Below are positions 33,409-42,744 of a DNA stretch of 64,000 nt, in pieces. Source of the DNA: Actinotalea caeni (GTDB lineage Bacteria; Actinomycetota; Actinomycetes; Actinomycetales; Beutenbergiaceae); the NCBI RefSeq assembly GCF_009733795.1, contig NZ_WNXX01000015.1, positions 23,389 through 87,388 of the forward strand, in the 5' to 3' direction. Every line of letters starts with the position of its first letter. The first letter of the stretch is position 1. The notes under the pieces are model-generated. The model was not told the origin of the DNA, did not search any database, and saw only the letters and a program-made list of their open reading frames with translations. The translations under genes and the position numbers were made by a program.

Positions 33409-36400
33409 TCAGCCGCCGGCGCGACGCCAGGCGTCGAGCTCGAGCGCGCGCTCGATCACGCGTTCGGAGCTGCGTCGGTCGCGATGGAGGAAGACCTCGC
33501 CGAGCCGGTCGGCGTACGTCGTGGCCGCGGTGAACCCGGAGCCGACGAGCTCGCAGACGGCGTCGACCAGGTCGTCGAGGGAGTGCAGCACGGGGCCCGG
33601 TGCCGAGGTGTCGTAGTCGAAGATGCCGTCGCGATAGTGCTCGGTGCGGAACCGGGCGCGGTCGGTGTGGTCGAAGATCACCGGCTTGCCGAGGTACGCG
33701 AAGTCGAAGAACACGCTCGAGTAGTCGGTCACGAGCGCGGAGCCCCTGGCGAACGCGTCGCGGTAGCGCACCGACCCCGGTTCGTGGACGACGACGCGCT
33801 CGGACGCCAGCGCGGCGTAGACCTCGGTGTACGCGGCCATCGCCGGGTGCAGCACCATCTCGATGCGAGCGTTCGCGCGCCGCAGGGCGTCGTGGACCCG
33901 TGGGTCGGTCAGGAACGCGCGCTGGTGGAGGTAGTACTCCTCGGTCGCGAAGTCCTCGCGCGCCGTGCTGGTCCCGTCCGCCTGCCGGTCACCCGTGAGC
34001 CACGACCGCCACGTCGGCATGTAGAGCAGCACCGGGGCATCGGAGCTGCTGCGGTCCTCCAGCAGGTCGAACCGGGGGAACCCGGTGCCGAGCAGGCGCG
34101 GGCCGGCCAGGCCGAAGCCCGGCGTCGACGCGTACCGGACCTCGTGCTCGGTGGCGACGACCACGCCGTCGTGGCCACGGAGGTACCGGCTGAAGACGCT
34201 GTCGACCCTGTCCTTGGTGATCCCGTGCTGCAGCCAGACGAACGTGAAATCGGTGGCGGCGGCGTAGTCCTCGCGCGGCTCGCCGTGGAACGGGTTGTTG
34301 TAGACGTCGCCCGCGTGCGAGGACAGCAGCAGACGCGCGTCGAGGTAGAGCTCGCGGTGCTGGGGCGAGTGCGGGTGCACGACGCGACCGGTCTTGCTCA
34401 GCTCGGTGTAGCTCGGGGCGGCCGGGTCGAGCACCAGCCACGTGTTGCGTCGCAGGTCGGGGCGCTCGCGCTGGATATACCGGAACAGCGCCTCGCCGTT
34501 GTCGTCGCCGAAGCGGGGCCTGTCGGTGACCAGCACCACGCCCGTGTCCCGCCGGCGGAGCCGGCCGAGCACCGCCGCGCCGGCCCGGCGCAACCGGCGG
34601 AGAGTCGACGGCTCGCGGCGCTGCATACTCGGCGGGGGCGAGACGACGAGCGTCCGGCGGTCGCGGAGCCGGACGGCGCCGTGCTGGGTGGAGTGGGTGA
34701 GCTGCTCGTCGGCCTCCGCGAACGGGCTGCGCACGCCGTCGGAGACATCGCGGCAGGGATCGGTGCGTCCGGTCCGCTCGTTCAGCACCGACAGCGTCCA
34801 CCCGGCCTCACCGCGGCGGACCGGTACGAGGAACCTGCGGTAGCTCGCCGTCGAGGCGACGAAGTGGCCGTACCGATCGGGCACCATCGCCTCGGGCTCG
34901 GCCTCCACCGCGCGCAGGACCTGCTTCTTCGGGCCGACGAGCACGAGGTCGACGTCGGGCGTGCCGTAGCTCGTCAGCAGCGCCTCGACCACGACGCCCG
35001 CCGGCGTCACGTCGGCGCGCAGCACCGTCGTGCCCAGGGTCGCGAGGCGCGCGACCGGGACGCCCTCGTAGCAGAGGTCGCTCGGCCCGCGCCCGGTGCT
35101 CACCTCCCAGGGGTGCGGCCGCTGCCCGGCGAGCGAGCACAGCGCGTACCGGGGGGCGAGCCCCGACGCCCAGGTCGACGTGGCGAGCACGGCCGCCGGG
35201 ACCCGCTCGAGCACGGCGGCCAGATCGCGTCGGCGCTCCTGGAGCGCGCCGGGCGCCGTCCAGACGCGGTCGCCCAGGTAGCGCAGCGCCTGCAGCGCCA
35301 GGAACACGACGATCCCGCTGGTCGCGGCGTCGAGAGGGCCGTCCGGCAGGTCGTCGCGGAGCGTCGCGAGGATCCCGTCGACGAGACGAGCACGTTCGGC
35401 GTCGCGGCGCCTCGTGATCGACAGCCGCGCGGTCGTCGCGCCGGTGGTGCGGACGGCCTCGGTCAGCACCCCCATCCTGTGGTCGCTCGCGAGCACCCCC
35501 CGCAGCACCGCCGACCACAGGCCGACCCCGGGCAGGTCCCCGCCCGCGGCTTCGAGACCGACGTCGCCACGCACGAAGGCGCACACTCCCGCCAGCGCGA
35601 ACGCGTCCGGGGCGTCGCGGAGGTCGACGACCTCCTGCCCGGTGCTGATCTCGTTCCGCGTGATGTCCTCGCGGCTGGGGAACGGGTTCCGGCGCGGGGC
35701 GGCCGGGACGGCCGCGAGCACCCTGAGGTCGGGCCGCAGCGCGGCGGTGCGTGCCAGCCGGTCGATCGCGCCGGGCAGCAGCACGGCACCCGGCTGGAGG
35801 ACGCAGAACCATCCGCCAGGGCGTGCGCCCTGCCAGGCCGGGGCCGCGGCGTCCGTCGCGTCGCCGACGACCAGCCTGGTCGAGCCGGCGTGCTCCGCCA
35901 CGAAGGTCTCGACGAGCTGTCGCATCTTCGCCGTGTCCTCGTCGAGCACGAGGGTCGTGTCGACGGCGCCTCCTACGCTCGCCTCGTCGAGGCTCTCCAG
36001 CGTTCTCCGCAGCCGGGAGACGTCGGTCCCGCAGCGCACGACGACGCTGAGCGGTGGCCGGACGGCGGCCCGCTGACCGGCCGCGCTGCCCTCCTCGGCG
36101 CCCGGCTCGTCCTCGAGGACCAGCAGCAGGCGGCCGACGGCGTCGCCGTCGCGGTGGTGGAAGAACGACGCCGTGGCGTCGTCCCGGCGGTCGCCGGTGT
36201 GCTCGACCATGCCGTCGAGCGCCGTGAGCGCCTCGCCGACGCTCTCGACCACGGGGCCGAGGCCGGCGGCCTCCACGTCGAGCGCGGTCGGCAGCGAGAG
36301 CACCGACTCGCGCTCGGCGGTGTCGCGGTCGGGCCGCAGGAAGAGGGTGCGGGCACCGCAGAACGCCGCATCGAGCGCGAGCGGCGAGTAGTCGGTCACG

Positions 36401-38670
36401 CACACGACGCTCGCGGCGACGGCCTGCTCGCGCTCGTGCTCGCTGCCCGGCACCTCGACCCACGCCGGCAGGTCGAGGAGGGGTGCGAGCGCGTCGTAGC
36501 CCGACGGCAGCACGACGCTGACCTGCAGACCGCCACGGCGACGCAGCTCGTCGAGGCGCGCGTCGTGAAGCAGCGCACGCCACCGGTCGACGTACCCGGT
36601 GCTCTCGAGGTGGCCGGCGAGCCGGTCGTCGTCGGGACCGGGCCAGTCGCGGCGCGTGGCGAGCGCGAGCAGCAGGGTCGGGCGGGTCGCGCGCGCGGCG
36701 GCGAGCCGGTGCAGCCGGTCCTGGTAGGGGTGACCGGTGACGAAGACGTCGCCGCCATCGATCGCGTAGGGCGAGCCCGAGGCGGTGAGCTTGTCCAGCT
36801 CGTAGCTGGACGAGACGACCGTGGCATCCAGCCGCGAGGCGTTGAGGAGCCGGTAGTCGGGCATCGGTTCGACGGCGGTGGGCAGGTACAGCGTGCGCCA
36901 GGTCCTCGCGATCGCGGCACCACCCGCGAGGTGGCGCGCGGCGCGCGGGTTCGGGGTGAGCAACCAGGCGCAGTCGCGCATGAGCGTCAGGTGCTCGGGG
37001 GAGCCGCGCAGCACGACGTCGCGCTGCTCGGTACCTGTGCCACGCAGCTGCGCGTACCGGTCGCCCTGGGCGACGATCCACACCGGGGCGTCGGGTCGGC
37101 GGGCTCGCAGTCCGTCGTAGAGCGGCAGCGTGTTGCGGGAGCCGGTGTCGTCGTCGATGACCCAGACCGCGCGCCGCGGCTCCGTGCTCGACGCGTCGGA
37201 GGTGTCGCTCTCGGCTGCCGCGCGCTCGACCTGCTCGGAGGTGGTCGGTGACGTCGTCGCGGTCCCTGGTTCCGGCATGACGGGCACGACCGCCGGCAGC
37301 GGCGGGGAGGTCAGCCCCCGGCGGCGCCGGTGTACGCGCGCGGTGAGCGCCCGTCCGTCGAAGTCCAGGGACAGCCCCGGGGTGCGCGACCGGAGCCTGA
37401 TCGACTCGTCGGCACCTGCGCGCACCCAGAGGAGGTGCTCGTAGCACCACGTCTCACCGAGGAACTCGACGGCACGGGTCTTGCGGCTCCACGCGGGCTG
37501 GCGCTGCGCGGAGGTCGTGACGCTGACGCGGACCTGGGGCTCGGAGGAGTAGAACGAGACCCGCCGCCGTCCACCGGTCGCGTCTGCCACGCGGCGGAGG
37601 ACCGGGCTGTCGGTGAGGGGCCCCACCGCCGCCAGCCACGCGTACCGGATCTCGGCCGGCAGGTCGACGACGCGGAAGCCGAGGATGCGGTCGCGCCCGA
37701 TCCGGCGGAGATTCGCACGCAGCGCGGTCGCGATCGCCGACCGCTGCCGCGACGTGAGCGAGTACACCGGGCTGTTCCTGCGGCGGTTCCCCCGGAAGAG
37801 GTGGAAGACGGCGTAGAGGAGCGCGTTCGCCAGCCACTGCGGGCACTCGTCGCCGGCCCGGTCGAGGATCGCCGGGTGCGAGTACCCGATCGTCACCTGG
37901 TAGCGCGCGTAGTTCTTCACGGCGCGACCGATGATCGAGGAACCGTCCGCGCGCTTGAGGTAGTGGTAGACCGCACGCGGGACGGCGACGTAGCGGGCAC
38001 CGTTCTCGAGGAGGTAACGGATCGAGAAGTCGGCGTCGGACCCCGTGCGGAGCCGCTCGTCGAAGACGAGCCCGGCACGCTCGATCACGGCGCGCGACCA
38101 CACCGCGGTCCCGCCGGACAGGTGCAGCCACTCCGGGTCCACCGCGAGGTCGACCAGGCGGTCCTCGGGACCGTCGAAGCGGAAGTCGAGCGGGTGCGGC
38201 AGGTGGGTGCCCTCGGCGTCGACCGCGTAGAGGCGCGTCGCGAACATCGTCTCGCCGGGGTGCGCCGCGATCGCGCGCTGCAGCTGGCTGAGGTAGTCGG
38301 GCGCCAGCCTGTCGTCGGGGTCCGGCGTCATGACCCACGCGCCCCGGGCCAGCCCGAACCCGACGTTGCGGGCCGACGCGACCCCGCCGTTGTCCTTCTC
38401 GACCAGGAGGACCGGGTAGTCCGTGCGCGCCATCCACTCGCGCACGACGTCGCCGGACCCCTCGGGGCAGCCGTCGACGACGACGACGACCTCGCAGAGC
38501 TGCTTGTCGACGTCCTGCTCGTCCAGCGAGCGCAGGAAGTCCGGCAGGTACTCGCGCACCCGGTAGCACGCAGGCACGATCGAGAACAGCGGCTCGTGCT
38601 GCTCCCAGAAGCTGGCAGGTCTGTTGCTCTCCGACGAGTAGCTCGGTCCCCCCGACCGACTGTCGTGCAC
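33409..38670 (-). CDS. Giant GT2-GPT-GT2-GPT protein: glycosyltransferase and CDP-glycerol glycerophosphotransferase modules in duplicate
   Basis: The 1753-residue protein reads as four modules. Residues about 28-260 are a GT2 domain with intact DPDD at 117-120. Residues about 495-830 resemble a CDP-polyol glycerophosphotransferase (GPT, TagF-like), keeping VTDYSPLALDAAFCG near 756 but lacking the HG and HP histidine motifs. Residues about 870-1090 look like a second GT2 fold (LSVVVRCGTD) in which the DxD site reads LQPGA. Residues about 1375-1753 are a complete GPT: DNGEALFRYI, LQHGITKD near 1479, LHPAM near 1605 and VTDYSSVFFDF near 1646. GPT enzymes polymerise polyol phosphate in teichoic acid or capsule synthesis. 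GTG 38670 has gaggag 5 nt upstream; the longer frame is implausible. Confidence 0.85.
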   Translation of the reverse strand: MHDSRSGGPSYSSESNRPASFWEQHEPLFSIVPACYRVREYLPDFLRSLDEQDVDKQLCEVVVVVDGCPEGSGDVVREWMARTDYPVLLVEKDNGGVASARNVGFGLARGAWVMTPDPDDRLAPDYLSQLQRAIAAHPGETMFATRLYAVDAEGTHLPHPLDFRFDGPEDRLVDLAVDPEWLHLSGGTAVWSRAVIERAGLVFDERLRTGSDADFSIRYLLENGARYVAVPRAVYHYLKRADGSSIIGRAVKNYARYQVTIGYSHPAILDRAGDECPQWLANALLYAVFHLFRGNRRRNSPVYSLTSRQRSAIATALRANLRRIGRDRILGFRVVDLPAEIRYAWLAAVGPLTDSPVLRRVADATGGRRRVSFYSSEPQVRVSVTTSAQRQPAWSRKTRAVEFLGETWCYEHLLWVRAGADESIRLRSRTPGLSLDFDGRALTARVHRRRRGLTSPPLPAVVPVMPEPGTATTSPTTSEQVERAAAESDTSDASSTEPRRAVWVIDDDTGSRNTLPLYDGLRARRPDAPVWIVAQGDRYAQLRGTGTEQRDVVLRGSPEHLTLMRDCAWLLTPNPRAARHLAGGAAIARTWRTLYLPTAVEPMPDYRLLNASRLDATVVSSSYELDKLTASGSPYAIDGGDVFVTGHPYQDRLHRLAAARATRPTLLLALATRRDWPGPDDDRLAGHLESTGYVDRWRALLHDARLDELRRRGGLQVSVVLPSGYDALAPLLDLPAWVEVPGSEHEREQAVAASVVCVTDYSPLALDAAFCGARTLFLRPDRDTAERESVLSLPTALDVEAAGLGPVVESVGEALTALDGMVEHTGDRRDDATASFFHHRDGDAVGRLLLVLEDEPGAEEGSAAGQRAAVRPPLSVVVRCGTDVSRLRRTLESLDEASVGGAVDTTLVLDEDTAKMRQLVETFVAEHAGSTRLVVGDATDAAAPAWQGARPGGWFCVLQPGAVLLPGAIDRLARTAALRPDLRVLAAVPAAPRRNPFPSREDITRNEISTGQEVVDLRDAPDAFALAGVCAFVRGDVGLEAAGGDLPGVGLWSAVLRGVLASDHRMGVLTEAVRTTGATTARLSITRRRDAERARLVDGILATLRDDLPDGPLDAATSGIVVFLALQALRYLGDRVWTAPGALQERRRDLAAVLERVPAAVLATSTWASGLAPRYALCSLAGQRPHPWEVSTGRGPSDLCYEGVPVARLATLGTTVLRADVTPAGVVVEALLTSYGTPDVDLVLVGPKKQVLRAVEAEPEAMVPDRYGHFVASTASYRRFLVPVRRGEAGWTLSVLNERTGRTDPCRDVSDGVRSPFAEADEQLTHSTQHGAVRLRDRRTLVVSPPPSMQRREPSTLRRLRRAGAAVLGRLRRRDTGVVLVTDRPRFGDDNGEALFRYIQRERPDLRRNTWLVLDPAAPSYTELSKTGRVVHPHSPQHRELYLDARLLLSSHAGDVYNNPFHGEPREDYAAATDFTFVWLQHGITKDRVDSVFSRYLRGHDGVVVATEHEVRYASTPGFGLAGPRLLGTGFPRFDLLEDRSSSDAPVLLYMPTWRSWLTGDRQADGTSTAREDFATEEYYLHQRAFLTDPRVHDALRRANARIEMVLHPAMAAYTEVYAALASERVVVHEPGSVRYRDAFARGSALVTDYSSVFFDFAYLGKPVIFDHTDRARFRTEHYRDGIFDYDTSAPGPVLHSLDDLVDAVCELVGSGFTAATTYADRLGEVFLHRDRRSSERVIERALELDAWRRAGG

Positions 38671-38915
38671 AGCTCTCCTCGATCCGCTCGCGTGCTGCTG
38701 GCCTCCGGCTGCCGCGGACGCCCAGGCGCGCGAGGGCGCACGACAGGCGAGCCGTTGCTCGCCCGGCAGGATAACGCGACGCCTCCGCGCCCCGGCCGCG
38801 GGGCCGACGACCGGGGACCAGGACGCCGCCCGGTGACGTCGGCCCGGGCGTGCGCCGCCCCCACTGCGGACCGTCCTGGGCGCGCCCTGCCGGGGGAGCG
38901 GGGTGAGGGGTCGGC

Positions 38916-38921
38916 TACCGT
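38916..38921 (+). promoter_or_regulatory. -10-like element TACCGT upstream of the acetyltransferase gene
   Basis: TACCGT lies 40 nt before the ATG at 38962, so this transcript would have a short leader. The 291-bp gap 38671-38961 otherwise shows no gene and presumably holds divergent promoters. Confidence 0.35.
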
Positions 38922-38961
38922 GAGCCGACAGCACCCGTCCCCAGCAGCAAGGGCACCGCGT

Positions 38962-39570
38962 ATGGCCGCACGTGTCGTGGACTCCGCCGACGTCGACCCC
39001 CGAGCAGAGCTCGGTGACGGCACGTCGGTGTGGCACCTCGCGCAGGTCCGGGAGGAGGCCGTCGTCGGCCCCGACTGCGTGATCGGGCGAGGGGCCTACA
39101 TCGGCACCGGGGTGCGCATGGGACGCGGCTGCAAGGTGCAGAACTACGCCCTGGTCTACGAGCCCGCGGTGCTCGAGGACGGCGTCTTCGTCGGCCCGGC
39201 CGCGGTGCTCACCAACGACACCTACCCGAGGGCGGTCAACCCCGACCTCAGCCCGAAGGGTGCCAGCGACTGGGAGCCCGTGGGGGTGACGCTGCGCGAG
39301 GGCGCCGCCGTCGGAGCCCGCGCGATCTGCGTCGCGCCGGTGACCGTGGGGCGCTGGGCGACCGTGGCCGCCGGCGCGGTCGTCACCGCCGACGTGCCTG
39401 ACTTCGCCCTCGTCGCGGGTGTGCCCGCGCGCCGGATCCGTTGGGTGGGCCGCGCCGGCGTCCCGCTAGAGCCAGCCGGCGAGGGGTCGTGGCGGTGCCC
39501 CCGCACCGGGGCGACCTACACCGAGCAGGACGGCGTCCTCACCGAGGACGACGCAGCACGACCAGCATGA
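38962..39570 (+). CDS. WbpD-like sugar N-acetyltransferase (left-handed beta-helix)
   Basis: The 202-residue protein has hexapeptide repeats (GPDCVIGRGAYIGTGVRMG, then VGARAICVAPVTVGRWATV) forming a left-handed beta helix, with the WbpD/WlbB hallmark NYALVYEPAVLEDGVFVGP. Such enzymes acetylate the 3-amino group of UDP-2-acetamido-3-amino-2,3-dideoxy-glucuronate with acetyl-CoA. The final about 35 residues form a small C-terminal extension with one CP pair. The stop overlaps the ATG at 39567. Neighbouring aminotransferase, oxidoreductase, dehydrogenase and epimerase genes complete the same pathway. Confidence 0.87.
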   Translation: MAARVVDSADVDPRAELGDGTSVWHLAQVREEAVVGPDCVIGRGAYIGTGVRMGRGCKVQNYALVYEPAVLEDGVFVGPAAVLTNDTYPRAVNPDLSPKGASDWEPVGVTLREGAAVGARAICVAPVTVGRWATVAAGAVVTADVPDFALVAGVPARRIRWVGRAGVPLEPAGEGSWRCPRTGATYTEQDGVLTEDDAARPA

Positions 39571-39581
39571 CCGGAGCCAGC

Positions 39582-40682
39582 ATGGACCTGCCCCTGATCC
39601 CGCCCGCCAAGCCGATCATCGGCGAGGAGGAGAGGGCCGCCGTCGACCGCGTCCTGCGGAGCGGCATGATCGCGCAGGGACCGGAGGTCGCCGCGTTCGA
39701 GCAGGAGTTCGCCGACCAGCTGGTCGGCGGCCGCACGTGCGTGGCGGTGAGCTCGGGCACCGCGGGCCTGCACCTCGGGCTGCTCGCGGCCGGCATCGGC
39801 CCGGGCGACGAGGTCGTCGTGCCGTCGTTCACGTTCGCGGCGACCGCGAACTCGGTCGCCCTCACGGGTGCGGCACCGGTGTTCGCCGACATCGACCCCG
39901 TCACGTACTGCCTGGACCCGACGGCCGTCGAGGCCGCGGTGACGTCGCGCACGACGGCGGTGATGCCGGTGCACCTGTACGGCCACCCCGCCGACATGAC
40001 CGGTCTGCGCGAGGTCGCGGACCGGCACGGGCTGCGCGTCTTCGAGGACGCCGCGCAGGCGCACGGCGCCACGCTCGACGGCGTCCCGGTCGGCGCGTTC
40101 GGCCAGTTCGCGATGTTCTCGCTCTACCCGACCAAGAACATGACGTCGGGGGAGGGCGGCATGGTCGCCTGTGCCGACGAGGAGGTCGCACGCCGGCTGC
40201 GGCTGCTGCGCAACCAGGGCATGGAGCGCCAGTACGCCAACGAGGTGGTCGGGTTCAACGCGCGCATGACCGACATCCACGCCGCCATCGGCCGCGTCCA
40301 GCTCGGACGGCTGGCCGCGTGGACCGAGACCCGGCGCGCGAACGCGGCCTTCCTCGACGCCCACCTCGAGGGCGTCGTCGTGCCGACGGTGGCCGACGGC
40401 GCGACGCACGTCTACCACCAGTACACGATCCGGGTGCCCGAGGACCGCGACGGCTTCGTCACCGCGCTCCGCGAGGAGCACGGCGTCGGCACCGGCGTGT
40501 ACTACCCGATCCCCAACCATCGGCTGGCGTCGCTGGCCCGGTACGCGCCCGGGCTCGAGCTGCCCGAGACCGAGCGGGCGGCTCGCGAGGTGCTGTCGCT
40601 GCCCGTGCACCCCGCGCTCACCCAGGAGGACCTGGAGCGGGTCGTCGCCGGTGTCAACGCGGTCGCGAAGGCGGGTGCGTGA
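39582..40682 (+). CDS. DegT/DnrJ/EryC1/StrS aminotransferase (WbpE-like)
   Basis: The 366-residue PLP-dependent sugar aminotransferase has the PLP-lysine in FSLYPTKNMTSGEGG, the phosphate-binding SSGTAGLHLGL, and FEDAAQAHGA. In the Wbp pathway it transfers an amino group from glutamate to the 3-keto sugar nucleotide. ATG 39567 overlaps the preceding stop, but ATG 39582 has GGAG 5 nt upstream and starts directly at the conserved MDLPLIPPAKPIIG, so I prefer it. The stop and the next start share one base (TGATG). Confidence 0.9.
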   Translation: MDLPLIPPAKPIIGEEERAAVDRVLRSGMIAQGPEVAAFEQEFADQLVGGRTCVAVSSGTAGLHLGLLAAGIGPGDEVVVPSFTFAATANSVALTGAAPVFADIDPVTYCLDPTAVEAAVTSRTTAVMPVHLYGHPADMTGLREVADRHGLRVFEDAAQAHGATLDGVPVGAFGQFAMFSLYPTKNMTSGEGGMVACADEEVARRLRLLRNQGMERQYANEVVGFNARMTDIHAAIGRVQLGRLAAWTETRRANAAFLDAHLEGVVVPTVADGATHVYHQYTIRVPEDRDGFVTALREEHGVGTGVYYPIPNHRLASLARYAPGLELPETERAAREVLSLPVHPALTQEDLERVVAGVNAVAKAGA

Positions 40683-41674
40683 TGGCGCGGCGCCTGCGCG
40701 CGGGCCTGATCGGGCTCGGCATGATGGGGCGGCACCACGCTCGCGTGCTGCGGCTGCTGGAGGGCGTCGACCTGGTGGCCGTCGCGGACCCGGCGGGCGA
40801 CCCGCACGGCGTGGCGGGCGACCTCCCGGTGCTGCCGGACGTCGCAGCGCTCGTCGCGGAGGGGCTCGACACCGCGATGGTCGCGGTCCCGACGATCTAC
40901 CACGAGGAGGTCGCGCTCGCGCTCGCCGAGGCCGGCGTGCACACGATGGTCGAGAAGCCCATCGCGGAGAGCGTCGCGTCCGGCACCCGGGTCGCCGAGG
41001 CGTTCGCGGCGCGGGGCCTCGTGAGCGCCGTCGGGCACGTCGAGCGCTTCAACCCGGCGCTGCAGGAGCTGCGCCGCCGTCTCGAGCGGGGCGACCTCGG
41101 CGAGATCTACCAGATCACGACCTCGCGTCAGGGGCCGTTCCCCTCCCGCATCGCCGACGTCGGCGTCGTCAAGGACCTCGCCACCCACGACATCGACCTC
41201 ACCTCGTGGATCGCGAACAGCCCGTACGCCGCGGTGTCGGCGCGTACGGCGCACCGCAGCGGCCGCGAGCACGAGGACATGGTGCTGGTGACCGGCGTGC
41301 TCGCGAACGGCATCGTCGTCAACCACGTCGTCAACTGGCTCTCCCCGAAGAAGGAGCGGCAGACGATCGTCACCGGCGCCCGCGGTGCCTACGTCGCGGA
41401 CACCGCCACCGGGGACCTGACGTTCTTCGAGAACGGCACCACGCCGACGCAGTGGGACTCGGTCGCCGCGTTCCGTGGGGTCTCCGAGGGGGACGTGACG
41501 CGGTTCGCCATCAGCAAGCGGGAACCGCTGCTCGTCGAGCAGGAGACCTTCCGCGACGCCGTCCTCGGGCAGCAGACCGACGTCGTCACGATGGCCGAGG
41601 GCCTGCGCACGCTCGCGGTGGCCGAGGCGATCCTGCGCTCGGCGCAGACCGGGGAGACGGTCGCGCTCGACTGA
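40682..41674 (+). CDS. Gfo/Idh/MocA family sugar-nucleotide oxidoreductase (WbpB-like)
   Basis: The 330-residue NAD-dependent oxidoreductase has a Rossmann start GLIGLGMMGRHHARVL, MVEKPIAESV with the catalytic EKP, and GHVERFNPALQEL and THDIDLTSW in the substrate domain. In the Wbp scheme this family oxidises C3 of the UDP-GlcNAcA intermediate, with the NADH re-oxidised by 2-oxoglutarate, ahead of transamination. It is translationally coupled to the aminotransferase and convergent with the epimerase gene 10 bp away. Exact substrate is inferred from the neighbours. Confidence 0.88.
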   Translation: MARRLRAGLIGLGMMGRHHARVLRLLEGVDLVAVADPAGDPHGVAGDLPVLPDVAALVAEGLDTAMVAVPTIYHEEVALALAEAGVHTMVEKPIAESVASGTRVAEAFAARGLVSAVGHVERFNPALQELRRRLERGDLGEIYQITTSRQGPFPSRIADVGVVKDLATHDIDLTSWIANSPYAAVSARTAHRSGREHEDMVLVTGVLANGIVVNHVVNWLSPKKERQTIVTGARGAYVADTATGDLTFFENGTTPTQWDSVAAFRGVSEGDVTRFAISKREPLLVEQETFRDAVLGQQTDVVTMAEGLRTLAVAEAILRSAQTGETVALD

Positions 41675-41684
41675 GCGGCGTGTT

Positions 41685-42725
41685 TCAGCCGGCGGTGCGC
41701 GCCTGCAGCGCCTCGACGGTGCGCCGCGCGGCGTCGCCGGTGCCGTACGGGGCGGCGTCGGTCTCCTGAGGGCGCGGGCGCGCGACGGCGTCGGCGATCC
41801 CGTCCGGGCCGACGAGCACGTTCCACCCGAGGTCGACGGTCTCGGTCCACTCGGTCTCCGGGCGCACGGTCGTGCACGGCACCCGCAGCAGGAACGCCTC
41901 CTTCTGCAGCCCGCCGGAGTCGGTGACGACGGCGCGCGCCGCGGCGACCGTCGCGACCAGCCGGGGGTAGGCGAGCGGGTCGTGCACCTCGATGCGCCCC
42001 TGCGCCAGCTGGATGCCGGCGGCGCGGGCCCGCTCGCGCAGGCGCGGGTGCGCGAGCAGCAGCACCGGCGCGTCGAGCGCGGCGAGCCCCGCGACGACCG
42101 CCGCGAGCCGCGCCGGGTCGTCGGTGTTCTCGGCGCGGTGGATCGTCGCGACGACGGCGCCCTCGGCCGGCAGCGGCTCGGCCCCGCGCTCGAGCGTGCG
42201 CAGCAGCACGTCGGTCATGACGTCGCCCACGAGCACCGACCGGTCGGCGAGCCCCTCGCGCCGCAGGTGCGCCATCGCGACCTCGGTCGGCGCCAGCAGC
42301 AGGTCGGCCGCGTGGTCGGTGAGCACGCGGTTGTGCTCCTCGGGCATCGCCCGGTTGAACGAGCGCAGACCCGCCTCGAGGTGGGCGAGCGGCAGGTGCA
42401 GCTTCACGGCGGCGACGGCGGCCGCCAGCGTGGAGTTGGTGTCGCCGTAGACGAGCACCCAGTCGGGGGAGCGGTCGGTCAGCACGTCGTCGAGCGCGGC
42501 GAGGATCGCACCGGTCTGCACGCCGTGGCTGCCCGACCCCACGCCGAGGTGCACGTCGGGCGCCGGGATGCCGAGGTCGTCGAAGAAGACGTCGGACAGC
42601 AGCGGGTCGTAGTGCTGGCCGGTGTGCACGATGACGTGCTCGGCGCCGGCCGCGGCCAGCGCGTCGGCGACCGGGGCGAGCTTGACGAACTGCGGGCGGG
42701 CGCCGACCACGCTGAGGACCTTCAC
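41685..42725 (-). CDS. Non-hydrolysing UDP-N-acetylglucosamine 2-epimerase family (WecB/WbpI-like)
   Basis: The 346-residue GT-B-like epimerase shows VVGARPQFVKLAPV, HTGQHYD, VYGDTNST, HLEAGLRSFNRAMPEEHNR (given in part: HLEAGLRS, MPEEHNR), TIHRAENTDD and VVTDSGGLQKEA. WecB converts UDP-GlcNAc to UDP-ManNAc, while WbpI acts on UDP-GlcNAc(3NAc)A. The flanking genes favour the WbpI role, but sequence alone cannot decide. The GTG at 42725 lies only 19 bp from the start of the divergent dehydrogenase gene. Confidence 0.9.
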   Translation of the reverse strand: MKVLSVVGARPQFVKLAPVADALAAAGAEHVIVHTGQHYDPLLSDVFFDDLGIPAPDVHLGVGSGSHGVQTGAILAALDDVLTDRSPDWVLVYGDTNSTLAAAVAAVKLHLPLAHLEAGLRSFNRAMPEEHNRVLTDHAADLLLAPTEVAMAHLRREGLADRSVLVGDVMTDVLLRTLERGAEPLPAEGAVVATIHRAENTDDPARLAAVVAGLAALDAPVLLLAHPRLRERARAAGIQLAQGRIEVHDPLAYPRLVATVAAARAVVTDSGGLQKEAFLLRVPCTTVRPETEWTETVDLGWNVLVGPDGIADAVARPRPQETDAAPYGTGDAARRTVEALQARTAG

Positions 42726-42744
42726 GCCCGGTAGCCTGCCACGC
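42726..42744. promoter_or_regulatory. 19-bp divergent leaderless promoter shared by epimerase and dehydrogenase genes
   Basis: TAGCCT (42732-42737, plus strand) ends 7 nt before the GTG at 42745. On the minus strand CAGGCT (42738-42733) ends 7 nt before the GTG at 42725. The two -10-like elements overlap almost completely, so RNA polymerase could occupy only one direction at a time. Confidence 0.5.

Noticed and set aside
33484..37251. A 1255-residue plus-strand frame opposite the giant GT/GPT gene
   Set aside because: No domain is visible. The minus-strand protein shows clear catalytic motifs and a ribosome site.
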